A stretch of DNA of 32,500 nucleotides from Symbiodinium natans (lineage: Eukaryota > Sar > Dinophyceae > Suessiales > Symbiodiniaceae). The notes under the pieces were generated by a model. The model saw only the letters and a list, made by a program, of their open reading frames with translations, was not told where the DNA came from and searched no databases. A program made the position numbers and the translations under genes. Below, in pieces: positions 17,301 to 24,779 of the stretch (position 1 is its first letter; each line of letters opens with the position of its first letter). The stretch lies in the NCBI GenBank assembly GCA_905221605.1, contig CAJNDS010000224.1:871585-904084 (forward strand), read 5' to 3'.

Positions 17301-19944
17301 AGCTGATCATTGCCTTGCTTGCGTAGTCCACGCTGGCTTTAGATGGCAACACCAGCGCGAAAGGGTACTGGCTCTCTTTGCAAATTGCAGTGAGAACGGT
17401 TACCAAACCAGCCCTCTTCTTTTCTCCTTCTTCTTTGTTCACTTCCTTGCCTTCTCCAGAAAAGAACATGTAGTCGGAGTAGATCACATGCTCCTTGGGG
17501 TCTTCCTTGACCCTCCTGTGCTGCTTGCTCTTACCTTGCCCCATCACACAAACAGGGCACCAACTCTCGAAGTTGGCATGGTGGAGGTTGTGTTCTTCCA
17601 CCTCCTGAGCCGACGGCTCCTTCGGCGCCTTGATGACCTTGCTCTGGTCTCTTTCTCTGTCCTCATCTATCATCAGCCGATCCACTGCGTCTTCGTCCTC
17701 TTCCACAACTCCTCCATGAGCTTCCTCTCCTTGCGCAATCTCTTCTTCATATGCCTCGTCTAGTCCTTGCATCCATTCGCCTTCATAGTCTGGCTGCTCT
17801 TCCTCAGCAGCTGCTTCTTCTCTTTCTGGCTTCAGCCTGAACCAGGTTTCTCCCAGCCAAGCATGCTTCATATCCCTCATTGCAAAGCGCTTGTCTTCCC
17901 ACGCACTCCGATCTTCCTTCTGGGACCCATCCTCCTCGAAGATCATCTTGGTGAGCCTTCCACTCTCCAGTCTCTCCAAGGGCACAGGGAGATCCTTGAT
18001 CTTTGGCGCAAACAAACGCTTTCTTGGGCTGTTGTGCTCTCGAATGAGATACTCCACCCCATCCTTCACTTCTCTCTTCCAGCGGTCTTCCTCTCGGGGA
18101 CCCAGATCCGGCTTGTCGGCAATGGGTGCGACCCTCCTGCCTCCTGCAGGCGCGCTCCCTTCGCCCACGTCCATCACTTTCAAGTACCACCTTTTCCCAT
18201 GAAGCTCAAGTGGTACGGTGTCACCCGCGCTGGTCTCGAGGAAACACCCTCCTGGGCTGAAAACCACCTTGTGTCCTCTCGCTACCAAACTGTGAACCGA
18301 AACTAGGCTCTCAGCAGCATCCGTTACGGTCATTTCTACTGCTCCTTTGGTTTGTCCGAACATGACCTGAGGGTACTGCTTTCCATACACCTTAAGCGGC
18401 GTCCCTTGCACGCTGAACAAAGGCTTCGCTTTCGAGGCATCCACCTGTGCTTCAAAGTCTCCTACTTTTGCTACACTCTCACAGGCTCCTGAGTCGATGA
18501 GAAGATACCGGTTGCCTAGCTGTTTTGCAGTCACAGCTGCAACGGAACTCTCACTCACAGTGAATATCACATCTTCATCACTCCACTTGACAACACGCTG
18601 CGTACCTTCAAACACAGAACCAATCCCTGCACCGTCGCCACTCCGGTCTTCTGGGGCATTCCCGGATGCACCCGTCCCACCGGTCTCGGTGTAGGCCTCG
18701 CTGTCGACTGCTCCAACCTTCCACCAGCAGTCTGCAGCAATGTGACCATGCCTGTGGCATAAATGGCACTGCTTTCCAGCGTGCGGATTGTTGTTCTTTC
18801 CTTTCCCATCGTTTTGCTTTCCTTTGCCTCCTTTGTTGTTGTTGCCTGCTCCTTTTCCCTTGTCGGTTTTGCCTTTCTTTCCGTCCTTACCTTTTCCTTT
18901 GCCGTTGTTGTCCCACCTGTTGTTGTTCCACTTCTCCTTCCATTTGTCCTTTCCTTTGTTGCTCCAGTTGTCCTTTCCTTTGTCGCCCCAGTGGTCCTTT
19001 CCTTTCTTCCATTCTCCTTTCCCTTTGCCTTTGTCTCCTTTTACTCCGCCGATGTCCATAGGCCTCACTCCCCCATCATCATGCTCAGCAGTTTTGTTTG
19101 AGGCTTTGGGCATCCCGAACTGTGAACCTTGAGGCCTTTTCCACAGGTTTCTGTTGATCAGATACTGTTCGATGTACTCTCTTATCTTGTCGTATCCGTT
19201 CAACACATCACTGTGCATGAAGATGCTTTGCTGCAACTCTTTCGGTGCAATATGAGCCAAAATGGACACTTTCTCATCTTCTGAAAACGCTGTGTTGTAC
19301 GTACGCTCAAACTCTCGAAGTTCAGCTTCCCACTGGTGAAGCGCTGTGCTCCACTGTGCAATGTCACTCGGAAACGAGGGATTTGCTAAGTGCCTGCGCC
19401 ACACCCAGGCCTTAGTCCGATGCGCTGGCTCGCTCAGAAGCACCAATCTTCTCCAAACCTCAAAACCGTTGGCATCACGCAACCCTTGTCCTATGACGTT
19501 CATCGTTGGCTCGGGACAGTACTGTATCAGAAACGTGTACATGGCTTTCGACAGTCTACTTTCTTCGAGGCTAAATTTGGCTTCATCAATCGGGTTCTTA
19601 CTGGCTCCATGCTTTTCCAACAACTCTGGGTAACGCTCATGCACTGTGCTTGACCATGCCATGAAAACATGTTTGAACTTTTCCCATTCTTCTTTCTTGC
19701 CGTTAAACGTGTGCGGTTTTGGAACATGACTGGGGTGTATCAGTTCTTTCTCTTTTCTTTCGGCGCTCCCTGTGGCTTGTCCTGCTGCTGCTGCTGACTG
19801 TGCTTGAAGTGCTCGTTCTGCTACATCAAGTCTAGCTTCGGCCTCTGCTGTCTTCTTTTGTTGCTCTTCAAAGGCAGCGTTGGCTCGTTGCATACCAAGT
19901 GTTAGGTCCTGCACTCTACGGGCTAACTCTTCTAGAGTTGCCAT
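14359..19944 (-). CDS. Gag-pol polyprotein of the Ty1/copia-type element
   Basis: 1,861 aa from ATG 19944 (MATLEELARR); the frame extends 11 codons upstream without ATG. Order: N-terminal coiled coil (1-60), capsid-like helical region (about 75-270), Lys/Gly/Asn-rich basic linker (about 295-385), zinc knuckle C393-x2-C396-x4-H401-x4-C406, and aspartic protease DSG at D484. Integrase follows with a zinc-binding H785/H788-H789/C796/C799 region and catalytic D824, D896, E933 (36 residues between the last two). A variable linker with acidic and Pro-rich stretches comes next, then reverse transcriptase with D1356 and HIDD (D1471-D1472; YVDD in most copia). RNase H has D1649, E1691 and D1727. The C-terminal tail, about 60 residues past RNase H, has no known domain. 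Every catalytic residue is present with no frameshift. Gag and pol share one frame, as in plant copia elements. Confidence 0.96.
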   Translation of the reverse strand: MATLEELARRVQDLTLGMQRANAAFEEQQKKTAEAEARLDVAERALQAQSAAAAGQATGSAERKEKELIHPSHVPKPHTFNGKKEEWEKFKHVFMAWSSTVHERYPELLEKHGASKNPIDEAKFSLEESRLSKAMYTFLIQYCPEPTMNVIGQGLRDANGFEVWRRLVLLSEPAHRTKAWVWRRHLANPSFPSDIAQWSTALHQWEAELREFERTYNTAFSEDEKVSILAHIAPKELQQSIFMHSDVLNGYDKIREYIEQYLINRNLWKRPQGSQFGMPKASNKTAEHDDGGVRPMDIGGVKGDKGKGKGEWKKGKDHWGDKGKDNWSNKGKDKWKEKWNNNRWDNNGKGKGKDGKKGKTDKGKGAGNNNKGGKGKQNDGKGKNNNPHAGKQCHLCHRHGHIAADCWWKVGAVDSEAYTETGGTGASGNAPEDRSGDGAGIGSVFEGTQRVVKWSDEDVIFTVSESSVAAVTAKQLGNRYLLIDSGACESVAKVGDFEAQVDASKAKPLFSVQGTPLKVYGKQYPQVMFGQTKGAVEMTVTDAAESLVSVHSLVARGHKVVFSPGGCFLETSAGDTVPLELHGKRWYLKVMDVGEGSAPAGGRRVAPIADKPDLGPREEDRWKREVKDGVEYLIREHNSPRKRLFAPKIKDLPVPLERLESGRLTKMIFEEDGSQKEDRSAWEDKRFAMRDMKHAWLGETWFRLKPEREEAAAEEEQPDYEGEWMQGLDEAYEEEIAQGEEAHGGVVEEDEDAVDRLMIDEDRERDQSKVIKAPKEPSAQEVEEHNLHHANFESWCPVCVMGQGKSKQHRRVKEDPKEHVIYSDYMFFSGEGKEVNKEEGEKKRAGLVTVLTAICKESQYPFALVLPSKASVDYASKAMISWIKDLKWDKVVIHFDQESALNKIYERVQKEMGDTVTLRRSPRYSSQSLADGEMVNGFLAGKIRTWLAEVSEKYKVKIGCDSVLFPWIVRHSAWTVARFHINHSKTTAFRVINGFDYVGEMMTFGQVSLAKFPKQKDKAAPRWIRGVYAGKNAAGDEHLVLTESGVQTCRTVRRLPESARYEAAILNKAKGVPWNRYLGIATSKVVQERSESKGVAVPELEPAETYDFKPETIVVPMPAPRAADDAGKESEKAALQEPESKRARVEPAQASRPPGDTGNAAASTQQFNIATPDASMGTDSLDTSMYVPSVPGDVAQNMVDSVSNHGTWLEGSALLPKEDVGVYKKWLKQNKDCFNETMVSNIMDYLDTLQIDEKELRRARKEELRKLNEVYGAFTPRDGRQITKDLTVFGHKWVDKVTEGVAKSRLTCQDFKKKQEANEKHNSEYPSNFCPTPHATSRKLLEVYSLTTKMPRVKADLSSAFLIAKDGGDAKGQPVMMKPPKEWLEEYDEWYAKASPEMQEQMKNVPKESVLWQIDGNLYGRQSAAAQYRDRLETILTKELPKGVYQFHRGTLDACVFRCVRTGIVLIHHIDDFDVCGPAELLDDLLKVQLPKCGCKLKVGELEWPGAASSSTSEFLGRKKILVEGAVVTMPNEKHTTDILRMLGLEDAKPSPVPGKKLNLKDDKLLEGRAKEIYASCVGSATYLSQDRPDIKFACKELAKRIRNPRECDMQNLKTLGRYLRGTMHVGHVTKMSEDFEPAAGIPLQGYCDSDWAGDREDRKSTSGQAIVLGGTVVETSARSQQGTPATSSGEAEVRALTQCAQDLVFVRNLGVEDFGMTIDVPRLFCDSSAAIQVARRLGVGKMRHVDLGHFYIQELVKEKRVIVQKIKGTENPSNALTKHLTTGKEMEEAREMLGLVTLDKQGLDKHVTKNSMQTIGAVNIWKKWQPQQCSKLNIKQFVSAVTRHRPLRESPHGSHSSWTG
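16472..16485 (-). other. GTGAYA hairpin copy
   Basis: Sense CCGG-GTGACA-CCGG, within the integrase-RT linker; codons read PGDTG. Confidence 0.55.
17197..17212 (-). other. GTGAYA hairpin copy
   Basis: Sense AATGG-GTGACA-CCGTT (one T-G wobble), inside the integrase core; codons read MGDTV. Confidence 0.55.
18215..18228 (-). other. GTGAYA hairpin copy
   Basis: Sense GCGG-GTGACA-CCGT (outer pair G-T wobble), between protease and integrase; codons read AGDTV. Confidence 0.5.
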
Positions 19945-20052
19945 TGAAACTACCAAAAAAAACTCAAACACACACAAACTGTACAGGCTTCACGAACACA
20001 GAAGCGGTGCCGAGTTCGGCAGCAGCCTGCTTGAGCTGCTCCCTCACACTCG

Positions 20053-20066
20053 GCGGTGTCACCCGC
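20053..20066 (-). other. GTGAYA hairpin, copy just after the leader ORF stop
   Basis: Sense GCGG-GTGACA-CCGC, beginning 3 nt after the TGA (20072-20070) that ends the leader open frame and about 110 nt before the gag ATG. Outside both main frames. Confidence 0.6.
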
Positions 20067-20069
20067 ACT

Positions 20070-21281
20070 TCAGCGGTTCCAACCCGCTCCTGAGGACTGG
20101 TACCAAGAGCCTTGCCACTGGTGCCAGCCTCCCGTTCCTCTCGCTCTGTACCACTCGTTCCAAAGCCGATCTCTCTCCCGATCTTGGCGGCTCCACTGCT
20201 CGTCACTCCTCTCTTCGTTCTCTGTGTCCTCCTCTGTGACTCTGTTGTCAAAGCTCGGCGTCACCTGCCGTCGCCAGCCCACAGAGGAGGCCCGACTTTC
20301 GAGGTCCCAGCTCGAGGCGGCCCCCGCACTCGAGTGCCCCACCGATGGGCGGGCTTTGGCACGCGGAGGCTCAGATGGCTCCGGCGGCGGCTGCTTGTGC
20401 CGCTTTGCTTGTTCCCGCCTTTCACGTGCCCTGTCGGCCTTCTTCAAGGCAGACTGCACACCGTTCGGATCCTCCGGGTCAGTGCTGTGCTCCTCTGAGC
20501 TTTCACTTTCCCAATCCGAGGTGTTTCCGGACTGCTCCTCTTTCTTGACCTCCTGCTTGATCTCGCCTTCACTTTCGGAGTCCCACACCGATGTTGGCTG
20601 GTGTGTGAGCGTAACCACTGAAGCCCCGCTTCTTGCTGGCTCGGTGTGTCCCGCCTCTGTAGGCGGTATCACCCGCGCAGCACTGCTGGGTTCTTCTCGC
20701 TCCTCGCTGGCCTCTGCCTCGTCCGAGGAAGCTGCTGTGCCGCGCCTGCTGGTCCTTGCCAGCCGCCCAAGCCCTTCTTGCACCCTCTGACCAGCTACCT
20801 TCTGCAAGTAGCTCCTTCTAGCTTGTCGTCCAGGGTTCTGCGCTGCGATTGTAGCCAGCCCTGGGTACTGGGCCCTCAAGCGCTCCCACTGTCCACTGTC
20901 ACTGGTGGGAGGTAACTCTTCAGGAACCCAGGCGTCCTCGTCTAACCACTCACCAAACCCAAGGTTGCTGCCTTCGCTGGGCCTGGCTTGTAGTCTGAGC
21001 GCGTCCTCTGCAGACAAGTCTCCAGGCACAGGAGCCTCTTGCGGTTCCCTGTCCCTGGACTCCGACCTGTTCAGCGCTCGCTCTGCTCGTCTGGCAAAGC
21101 CTCGTAGGATCCTTCGCTCCTCTGCTTCTGCACTACGATGACGACTGCGAGGTGCGTCGGCTTCTCTCCCTTTTCTAACACCCTTCTTGGTCTTTCCAGA
21201 CCCCTTTCCTTTTGCTCCACCTTTTCCCGTGGTGCCTTCTTCGCGACTGCTACTGGCGCAGTTCGCTTCTGTCTTGCTTCT
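20070..21281 (-). CDS. Leader open frame without any ATG (403 codons)
   Basis: Open from codon 21281 (just after TAA 21284-21282) to TGA 20072-20070. It is rich in Arg, Glu, Ser and Pro and largely disordered-looking. The first third is Lys/Gly/Arg-rich, the middle has acidic Ser/Glu blocks, and the end is Trp-rich (NEWY, WHQWQGSWY). No methionine codon occurs anywhere in it. Translation would need a non-AUG start, a splice to an upstream AUG, or it may not be translated at all. The frame differs from gag. Composition is consistent with an RNA-binding or Gag-accessory protein, but this is inference. Confidence 0.4.
   Translation of the reverse strand, partial: RSKTEANCASSSREEGTTGKGGAKGKGSGKTKKGVRKGREADAPRSRHRSAEAEERRILRGFARRAERALNRSESRDREPQEAPVPGDLSAEDALRLQARPSEGSNLGFGEWLDEDAWVPEELPPTSDSGQWERLRAQYPGLATIAAQNPGRQARRSYLQKVAGQRVQEGLGRLARTSRRGTAASSDEAEASEEREEPSSAARVIPPTEAGHTEPARSGASVVTLTHQPTSVWDSESEGEIKQEVKKEEQSGNTSDWESESSEEHSTDPEDPNGVQSALKKADRARERREQAKRHKQPPPEPSEPPRAKARPSVGHSSAGAASSWDLESRASSVGWRRQVTPSFDNRVTEEDTENEERSDEQWSRQDRERDRLWNEWYRARGTGGWHQWQGSWYQSSGAGWNR
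20663..20676 (-). other. GTGAYA hairpin copy
   Basis: Sense GCGG-GTGATA-CCGC, inside the leader open frame but in a different phase from the pol copies (codons read RVIPP). Confidence 0.55.
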
Positions 21282-21337
21282 TTAACGAGGGTTTTGGCAA
21301 GACTCCCTCGAGTCCGGCAGGCTTTGTCGCCCTGCCT

Positions 21338-21386
21338 GCGGTGTCACCCGCTGCTGCTTCACACGCAGCTAACGGTATCACCCGTT
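21338..21386 (-). other. GTGAYA hairpin pair in the 5' leader
   Basis: Two copies lie close together: AACGG-GTGATA-CCGTT (21386-21371) and GCGG-GTGACA-CCGC (21351-21338). They are about 50 and 85 nt downstream of the primer site and upstream of any long open frame, where packaging or dimerisation signals of LTR elements usually lie. Confidence 0.6.
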
Positions 21387-21420
21387 GTTCACGAGCTCCG
21401 GTCGACTGGCTTCTGAACCA

Positions 21421-21435
21421 GGAGCTCCGCTACCA
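21421..21435 (-). promoter_or_regulatory. Primer binding site for initiator tRNA-Met
   Basis: Directly after the 5' LTR the sense strand reads TGGTAGCGGAGC. Its complement, CTCCGCT-A-CCA, fits the 3' end of an initiator tRNA: seven acceptor-stem bases, discriminator A and CCA, close to the CUCUGCUACCA type known from animals. Initiator tRNA-Met is the common primer for copia elements. Confidence 0.75.
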
Positions 21436-21571
21436 TGCGAAACGAGCGGAAACCTATTTTCTCCCACTCTTGCTTGTGCCTATAAAGGGCTTCGGTAAAG
21501 ACACCTCTATACAACTGTACAAGGTACATGCTTTACCTAGAAAGTGGTGTGGGGTCAGCAACTTTCGCACA
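21436..21571 (-). repeat. 5' LTR of the copia-type element
   Basis: Identical to 13883-14018. In sense direction it contains an ATG at 21529 that opens a 46-codon frame running through the LTR end and primer site to TGA near 21392. A second in-frame ATG (21436-21434) spans the LTR/primer-site junction. Confidence 0.95.
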
Positions 21572-21628
21572 TAAACCCTAAACCCTAAACCCTAAACCCT
21601 AAACCCTAAACCCTGAACCCTAAACTCT
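21572..21628 (-). repeat. Telomere-like array, right flank of the retrotransposon insertion
   Basis: TAAAC (target duplication) followed by about seven CCCTAAA units, one of them CCCTGAA. Continuous in register with the tract at 13864-13882 once the element is removed. Confidence 0.95.
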
Positions 21629-21924
21629 CATCTTTTTTTTTGTTCGTGTTGGCTGGAACTAGAGGATGCTTCACACAATGCCCATGTCCTACCTCTACCA
21701 ATCTTGCTCAAGGCGACAGGATTGTGATGCTTGTTGGTGTTCGGTCCTCTCTGCGGATCTTTTCAAGGAAGGCGGCCTCTTCCGCAGGTGAGCCAGGTAT
21801 GAAGGTGGTGGAGGATCCTCAGCTGCTCTCTGGTTGCTTCGTGCTTGTTTTGGGCGATACGACAAGCCTTAGTTGGCCCTCCTGCTTCCAATCTATGCCG
21901 TCATCTCACACAGCACACGTCCGA
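21629..21924. other. No gene recognised
   Basis: Lies between the telomere-like array and the Thr/Ser-rich frame; a plus-strand open frame here is considered a shadow. Confidence 0.4.
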
Positions 21925-22719
21925 CTAGCTGCAACAGAGATGAAACGAGAAGCTGGTGGTCGTAGTGGTCGCGGAACTGGAACTGCTGGTGCTTGTTTTC
22001 GTCAGTGTGCTGCTGCTGGAGGTGGCAGTTGTGCTGGTGTGTGTAATACTTGTCCTGCTGGTAGATGTGGTACTGGTGCTGCTTTTGCTAGTGCTTGTGA
22101 ACGAGATGCTTGTGGTCGTAGTGGTCGCGGAACTGGAACTGCTGGTGCTTGTTTTCGTCATTGTGCGGCTGCTCGAGGTGGCACTTGTGCTGGTCTGTGT
22201 AATAGTTGTGCTGCTTGTGGATGTGGAAATGGTGTTGCTTTTGCTAGTGCTTGTTGTGGTCGCCGTGCCTGTGGAAGTGCTGGTGGTGGTGGTTGTTGAA
22301 GTGGTCGTATCGCTGCTGCTCGTGCTTCTGCTCGTGGATGTTGTGCTTGTGGATGTGGTGCTGGTGCCAGAGGTGCTGGTGCTGGAGGTCCTGGTCGAAG
22401 TGCTGGATGTGGAGGTGGAAGTGGATGTGGTGCTTGTGCTTGTGGTGGCTGACGTGGACGTGGTCCTGGTGCTTGTGCTGCTGGCGGTTGATGTTGTCGT
22501 GGTTGTGCTGGTGGTTGTGGTGGTGCTGGTGCTTGTGGTGGTGGATGTTGAGGATGTGGCGGTTGTTGTGGTGCTTGTGCTGCTGGATGTGGTTGTTGTG
22601 CTGGTGCTGCTAGTGGCAGTAGTTGTCGTGGTCGTGCTGGTTCTGCTTGTGGTTGTTGATGTGGTCGTGGTGATGCTTCTGGTACTGCTTGTAGTGGCCT
22701 TGAAACATTGAAGTAACAT
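21925..22719 (-). CDS. Thr/Ser-rich low-complexity open frame (mucin-like; possible exon)
   Basis: 264 codons, almost all Thr and Ser with scattered Ala, Ile, Lys and Arg. At the 5' end an AAG|GCC (around 22700) would serve as a phase-0 acceptor into the Thr-rich frame, the same phase as the introns of the propeller gene upstream on this strand. It could therefore be a glycosylated stalk exon of that gene. Other frames of this repeat are also open (Val/Leu-rich on the plus strand, Pro/Gln-rich on the minus), so the frame choice rests on plausibility only. A short TTTTTTATATA stretch encoded near 22800 has similar composition. Confidence 0.35.
   Translation of the reverse strand: MLLQCFKATTSSTRSITTTTSTTTSRTSTTTTTTATSSTSTTTTSSSTSTTTTATSSTSTTTSTSTTTTTSTTTTTSTASSTSTRTTSTSATTSTSTTSTSTSTSSTSTRTSSTSTSGTSTTSTSTTSTSRSTSSSDTTTSTTTTTSTSTGTATTTSTSKSNTISTSTSSTTITQTSTSATSSSRTMTKTSTSSSSSATTTTTSISFTSTSKSSTSTTSTSRTSITHTSTTATSSSSTLTKTSTSSSSSATTTTTSFSFHLCCS
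21961..22272. repeat. 156-bp tandem duplication in the Thr/Ser-rich tract
   Basis: CGTAGTGGTCGCGGAACTGG starts at 21961 and again at 22117; the units match along their length with scattered differences. 156 bp equals 52 codons, so frame is kept. Confidence 0.8.
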
Positions 22720-23293
22720 TGCAGCAAGCTTTCTATCGGGCCTGCTTGTCTCGCGACTTGATCAGCGCTCCGGCAAAATCAAACCTCAAACTAGGCTCCT
22801 GGCCGTAGCTGTTGCGGTTGTCGTGGTGGTGGTCTGGCCCAGGCAAGGAGATGCTTGCAGCATGAAGGCACTTACGGACTTACGGAACACATAATATTCG
22901 CAAAACTGATCACAAAAACAATCCCCTTCGTGTGGAAAACATGCCAGGAGCAATTCTCGCACCGTGTCTCGGTACAGAAATCTTGCGCCGCATCGTTTCG
23001 TCGAGAGCTGCTTTTCGGACACTTTTGACCAGTTAAGGTCATCCTTTGAAGGTCTCTGACCAGGTCGAATAGACAAAGTAAAGTCATTAACAATAAACAC
23101 GGCTCGTGTCAGTCCTAAGTGAGGCTTGAAGGAACCGTTCCGCTATCATGCAGCCATCATGCAGCAATCATGCCACAGCAAATACGGACGAGTCTTTTTT
23201 TGCTCTACGAAACAGTAAATCAAGCTACCTAGTCAACTATTTGTTTATAGACACTTCCGGAATGGCCGACACGGGCCCTCGGGTGCTCTAAAG
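22720..23293. other. No firm gene
   Basis: A minus-strand frame at 22786-23100 ends in a Thr/Ala-rich stretch but has no recognised domain. Near 23145-23175, ATCATGCAGC repeats three times with small changes. Confidence 0.35.
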
Positions 23294-23716
23294 TCACACG
23301 CAGTTTCTGCGGACCTTGGGCCACACCCCTGGAGGAAGGCAACCCCCAACCTGGAAATTGCAGATCCCAGCCAGTCTAGCGTCAAGGCAACACCCCTGAA
23401 ACCAACAACCAGCCAGATCAGCCAGCTCCGAGTACATAGCCGGGCAGATGCTGCAAGTGGTAGCGCTGTGGACCTTATAACCTGTTGAATTTAATCTCCA
23501 TCTGCCCTTCCACGCTCCCATGACAAACACAAACAAAAATCCAGTCTCACGATCCAGCTCATGGCACTTCATGGGCAACAAAAGCGGACTGACAGCAAGT
23601 GCCTGTGCAAACTTCGCGAGAAAGATGTCGTATGAACCGTCTGAAGCCGCATTGCTCTGGCTGTCCAAATTACCACCTGTGTAGCCCAGCAGGTAGACGT
23701 TGCCTGCGCTGTCGGC
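23294..23716 (-). CDS. Beta-propeller gene, exon 8 (half repeat plus C-terminal tail)
   Basis: Starts after CATCAG| with ADSAGNVYLLGYTGG, the N-terminal half of an SBBP blade, and reaches DIFLAKF. The WQWT...NEYA half that ends every other blade is absent. The frame then continues about 100 codons with no known domain to TAG/TGA-type stop at 23294, with several Cys (TTCSICP, CWFQGCC). A CAG|GCAC at the AKFAQ position could instead be another GC donor, in which case the tail is intron and further exons follow, possibly the Thr-rich frame at 21.9-22.7 kb. Confidence 0.7.
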   Translation of the reverse strand, partial: ADSAGNVYLLGYTGGNLDSQSNAASDGSYDIFLAKFAQALAVSPLLLPMKCHELDRETGFLFVFVMGAWKGRWRLNSTGYKVHSATTCSICPAMYSELADLAGCWFQGCCLDARLAGICNFQVGGCLPPGVWPKVRRNCV

Positions 23717-24458
23717 CTGATGACATGCAATGATTTTCGTTTCCACTTTGTATGTGTCTGTGTGTTCGCTCCTTCGTCCGTGTTTGCACCAGTTCGTTCG
23801 CTCGATCGTTTTTTCCTTCTTTCTTCGTTCCTTCCTTCTTCTGTTCATTCGTTCGATTGCGTTTTATGTAGTTGCTCGCTTGGTGCCTGTGCTTGCAGAG
23901 CTTTGATGTTTTTTGCGGATTTTGCAGATACTTTGCGTGGCTGGGCCTTGTCATGCCCTGCCTTGCCTTGCCTTTCTTTGCCTTGTTTCTCCGCTTGCTT
24001 TTTCTTACGCCTGTGTTAAAGACACCGCCGATTGTGCACTCCATGCATGATGACCTTCAACTTACGTTAACGATGCACTTGCCCATGGAGGGGAACAGGA
24101 CGGTGCCTGGGCAACTTACATTTTACTCCTTGCTGTGGTGTCGTGTTTGCTACTTGGGAACAGCTTAAGCTACCTTCATGGTCCATGGTAGTGGAGCTGA
24201 AGCTCCAAGGAGTGTTGAGACAGGTCTGAGCCCAATAGGCCGTGACAGGGCTTCGTGCTCTAGAGGCCCAGGAAGACTCCTCAAAAGTTAGGGCAGGGGA
24301 CGGACGTTTGCCCGCGCTTTTTTGGAGAAATGCGTGTTTTACTCGAAAAAACACACGTTTTCGCAGGTTTCGGCTAGGGGGGTTTTCGACATGAAACTTC
24401 GAAGTTCCGTGTTGAAGGTTTGGGGAGTACAGGCCAGGTTGGGGAGCATGAGCAAGCA

Positions 24459-24779
24459 CAGCAGAGCAGAGGAAGGTTTACTCGAGAAAAACCGAGGTTT
24501 TTTTATTTTTCCACTTCAAGAGTGGTTGTTTCATGTGTGTGAACATGTCTCTTTTCCTGCATTTTGAATGGTGGCCCAAATTTATTTTTTTGGGGGTTCC
24601 ACGGGCTCGGGAAGAAAGTTGAGGCAGAGTAGAGGCACGGCAGTTTTTCGTCTCGCTGGCACAGGGCAAGAAGTACCGAGCACAAGTGTACAGCAGAGGA
24701 GAGGAAGGTCTAGTTTACTCCAAAAAACCGAGGTTTTTTGAGGAGTGGTTGTTTCATTTGTGTGAATATGTCTTGTTCA
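24459..24779. repeat. Direct repeat of about 90-100 bp inside intron 7
   Basis: Copy 1 is about 24459-24560 and copy 2 about 24690-24779. Both read CAGCAGAG...GAGGAAGGT...TTTACTC...AAAAACCGAGGTTTTTT, then GAGTGGTTGTTTCAT and TGTGTGAA-ATGTCT. A more distant relative, TTTTACTCGAAAAAACACACGTTTT, lies at about 24335. Confidence 0.75.

Larger units (their letters stand above)
13883..21571 (-). mobile_element. Complete Ty1/copia-type LTR retrotransposon, 7,689 bp
   Basis: Order in sense direction: 5' LTR (21571-21436), primer binding site, long leader with an ATG-less open frame, gag-pol, small ORF, polypurine tract and 3' LTR (14018-13883). Integrase precedes reverse transcriptase, which is the Ty1/copia order. 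LTRs begin TG, end CA and are identical over 136 bp. A TAAAC target duplication flanks the element (13878-13882 and 21572-21576). The element sits within a telomere-like CCCTAAA array, and removing one TAAAC leaves the array in perfect register. With an uninterrupted polyprotein this looks like a young, possibly active copy. Confidence 0.95.

Noticed and set aside
21640-22299. Plus-strand Cys/Gly-rich 219-codon frame
   Set aside because: The Cys pattern follows from the TGT/GGT repeats and is opposite to the more plausible Thr/Ser frame; no start or domain evidence.
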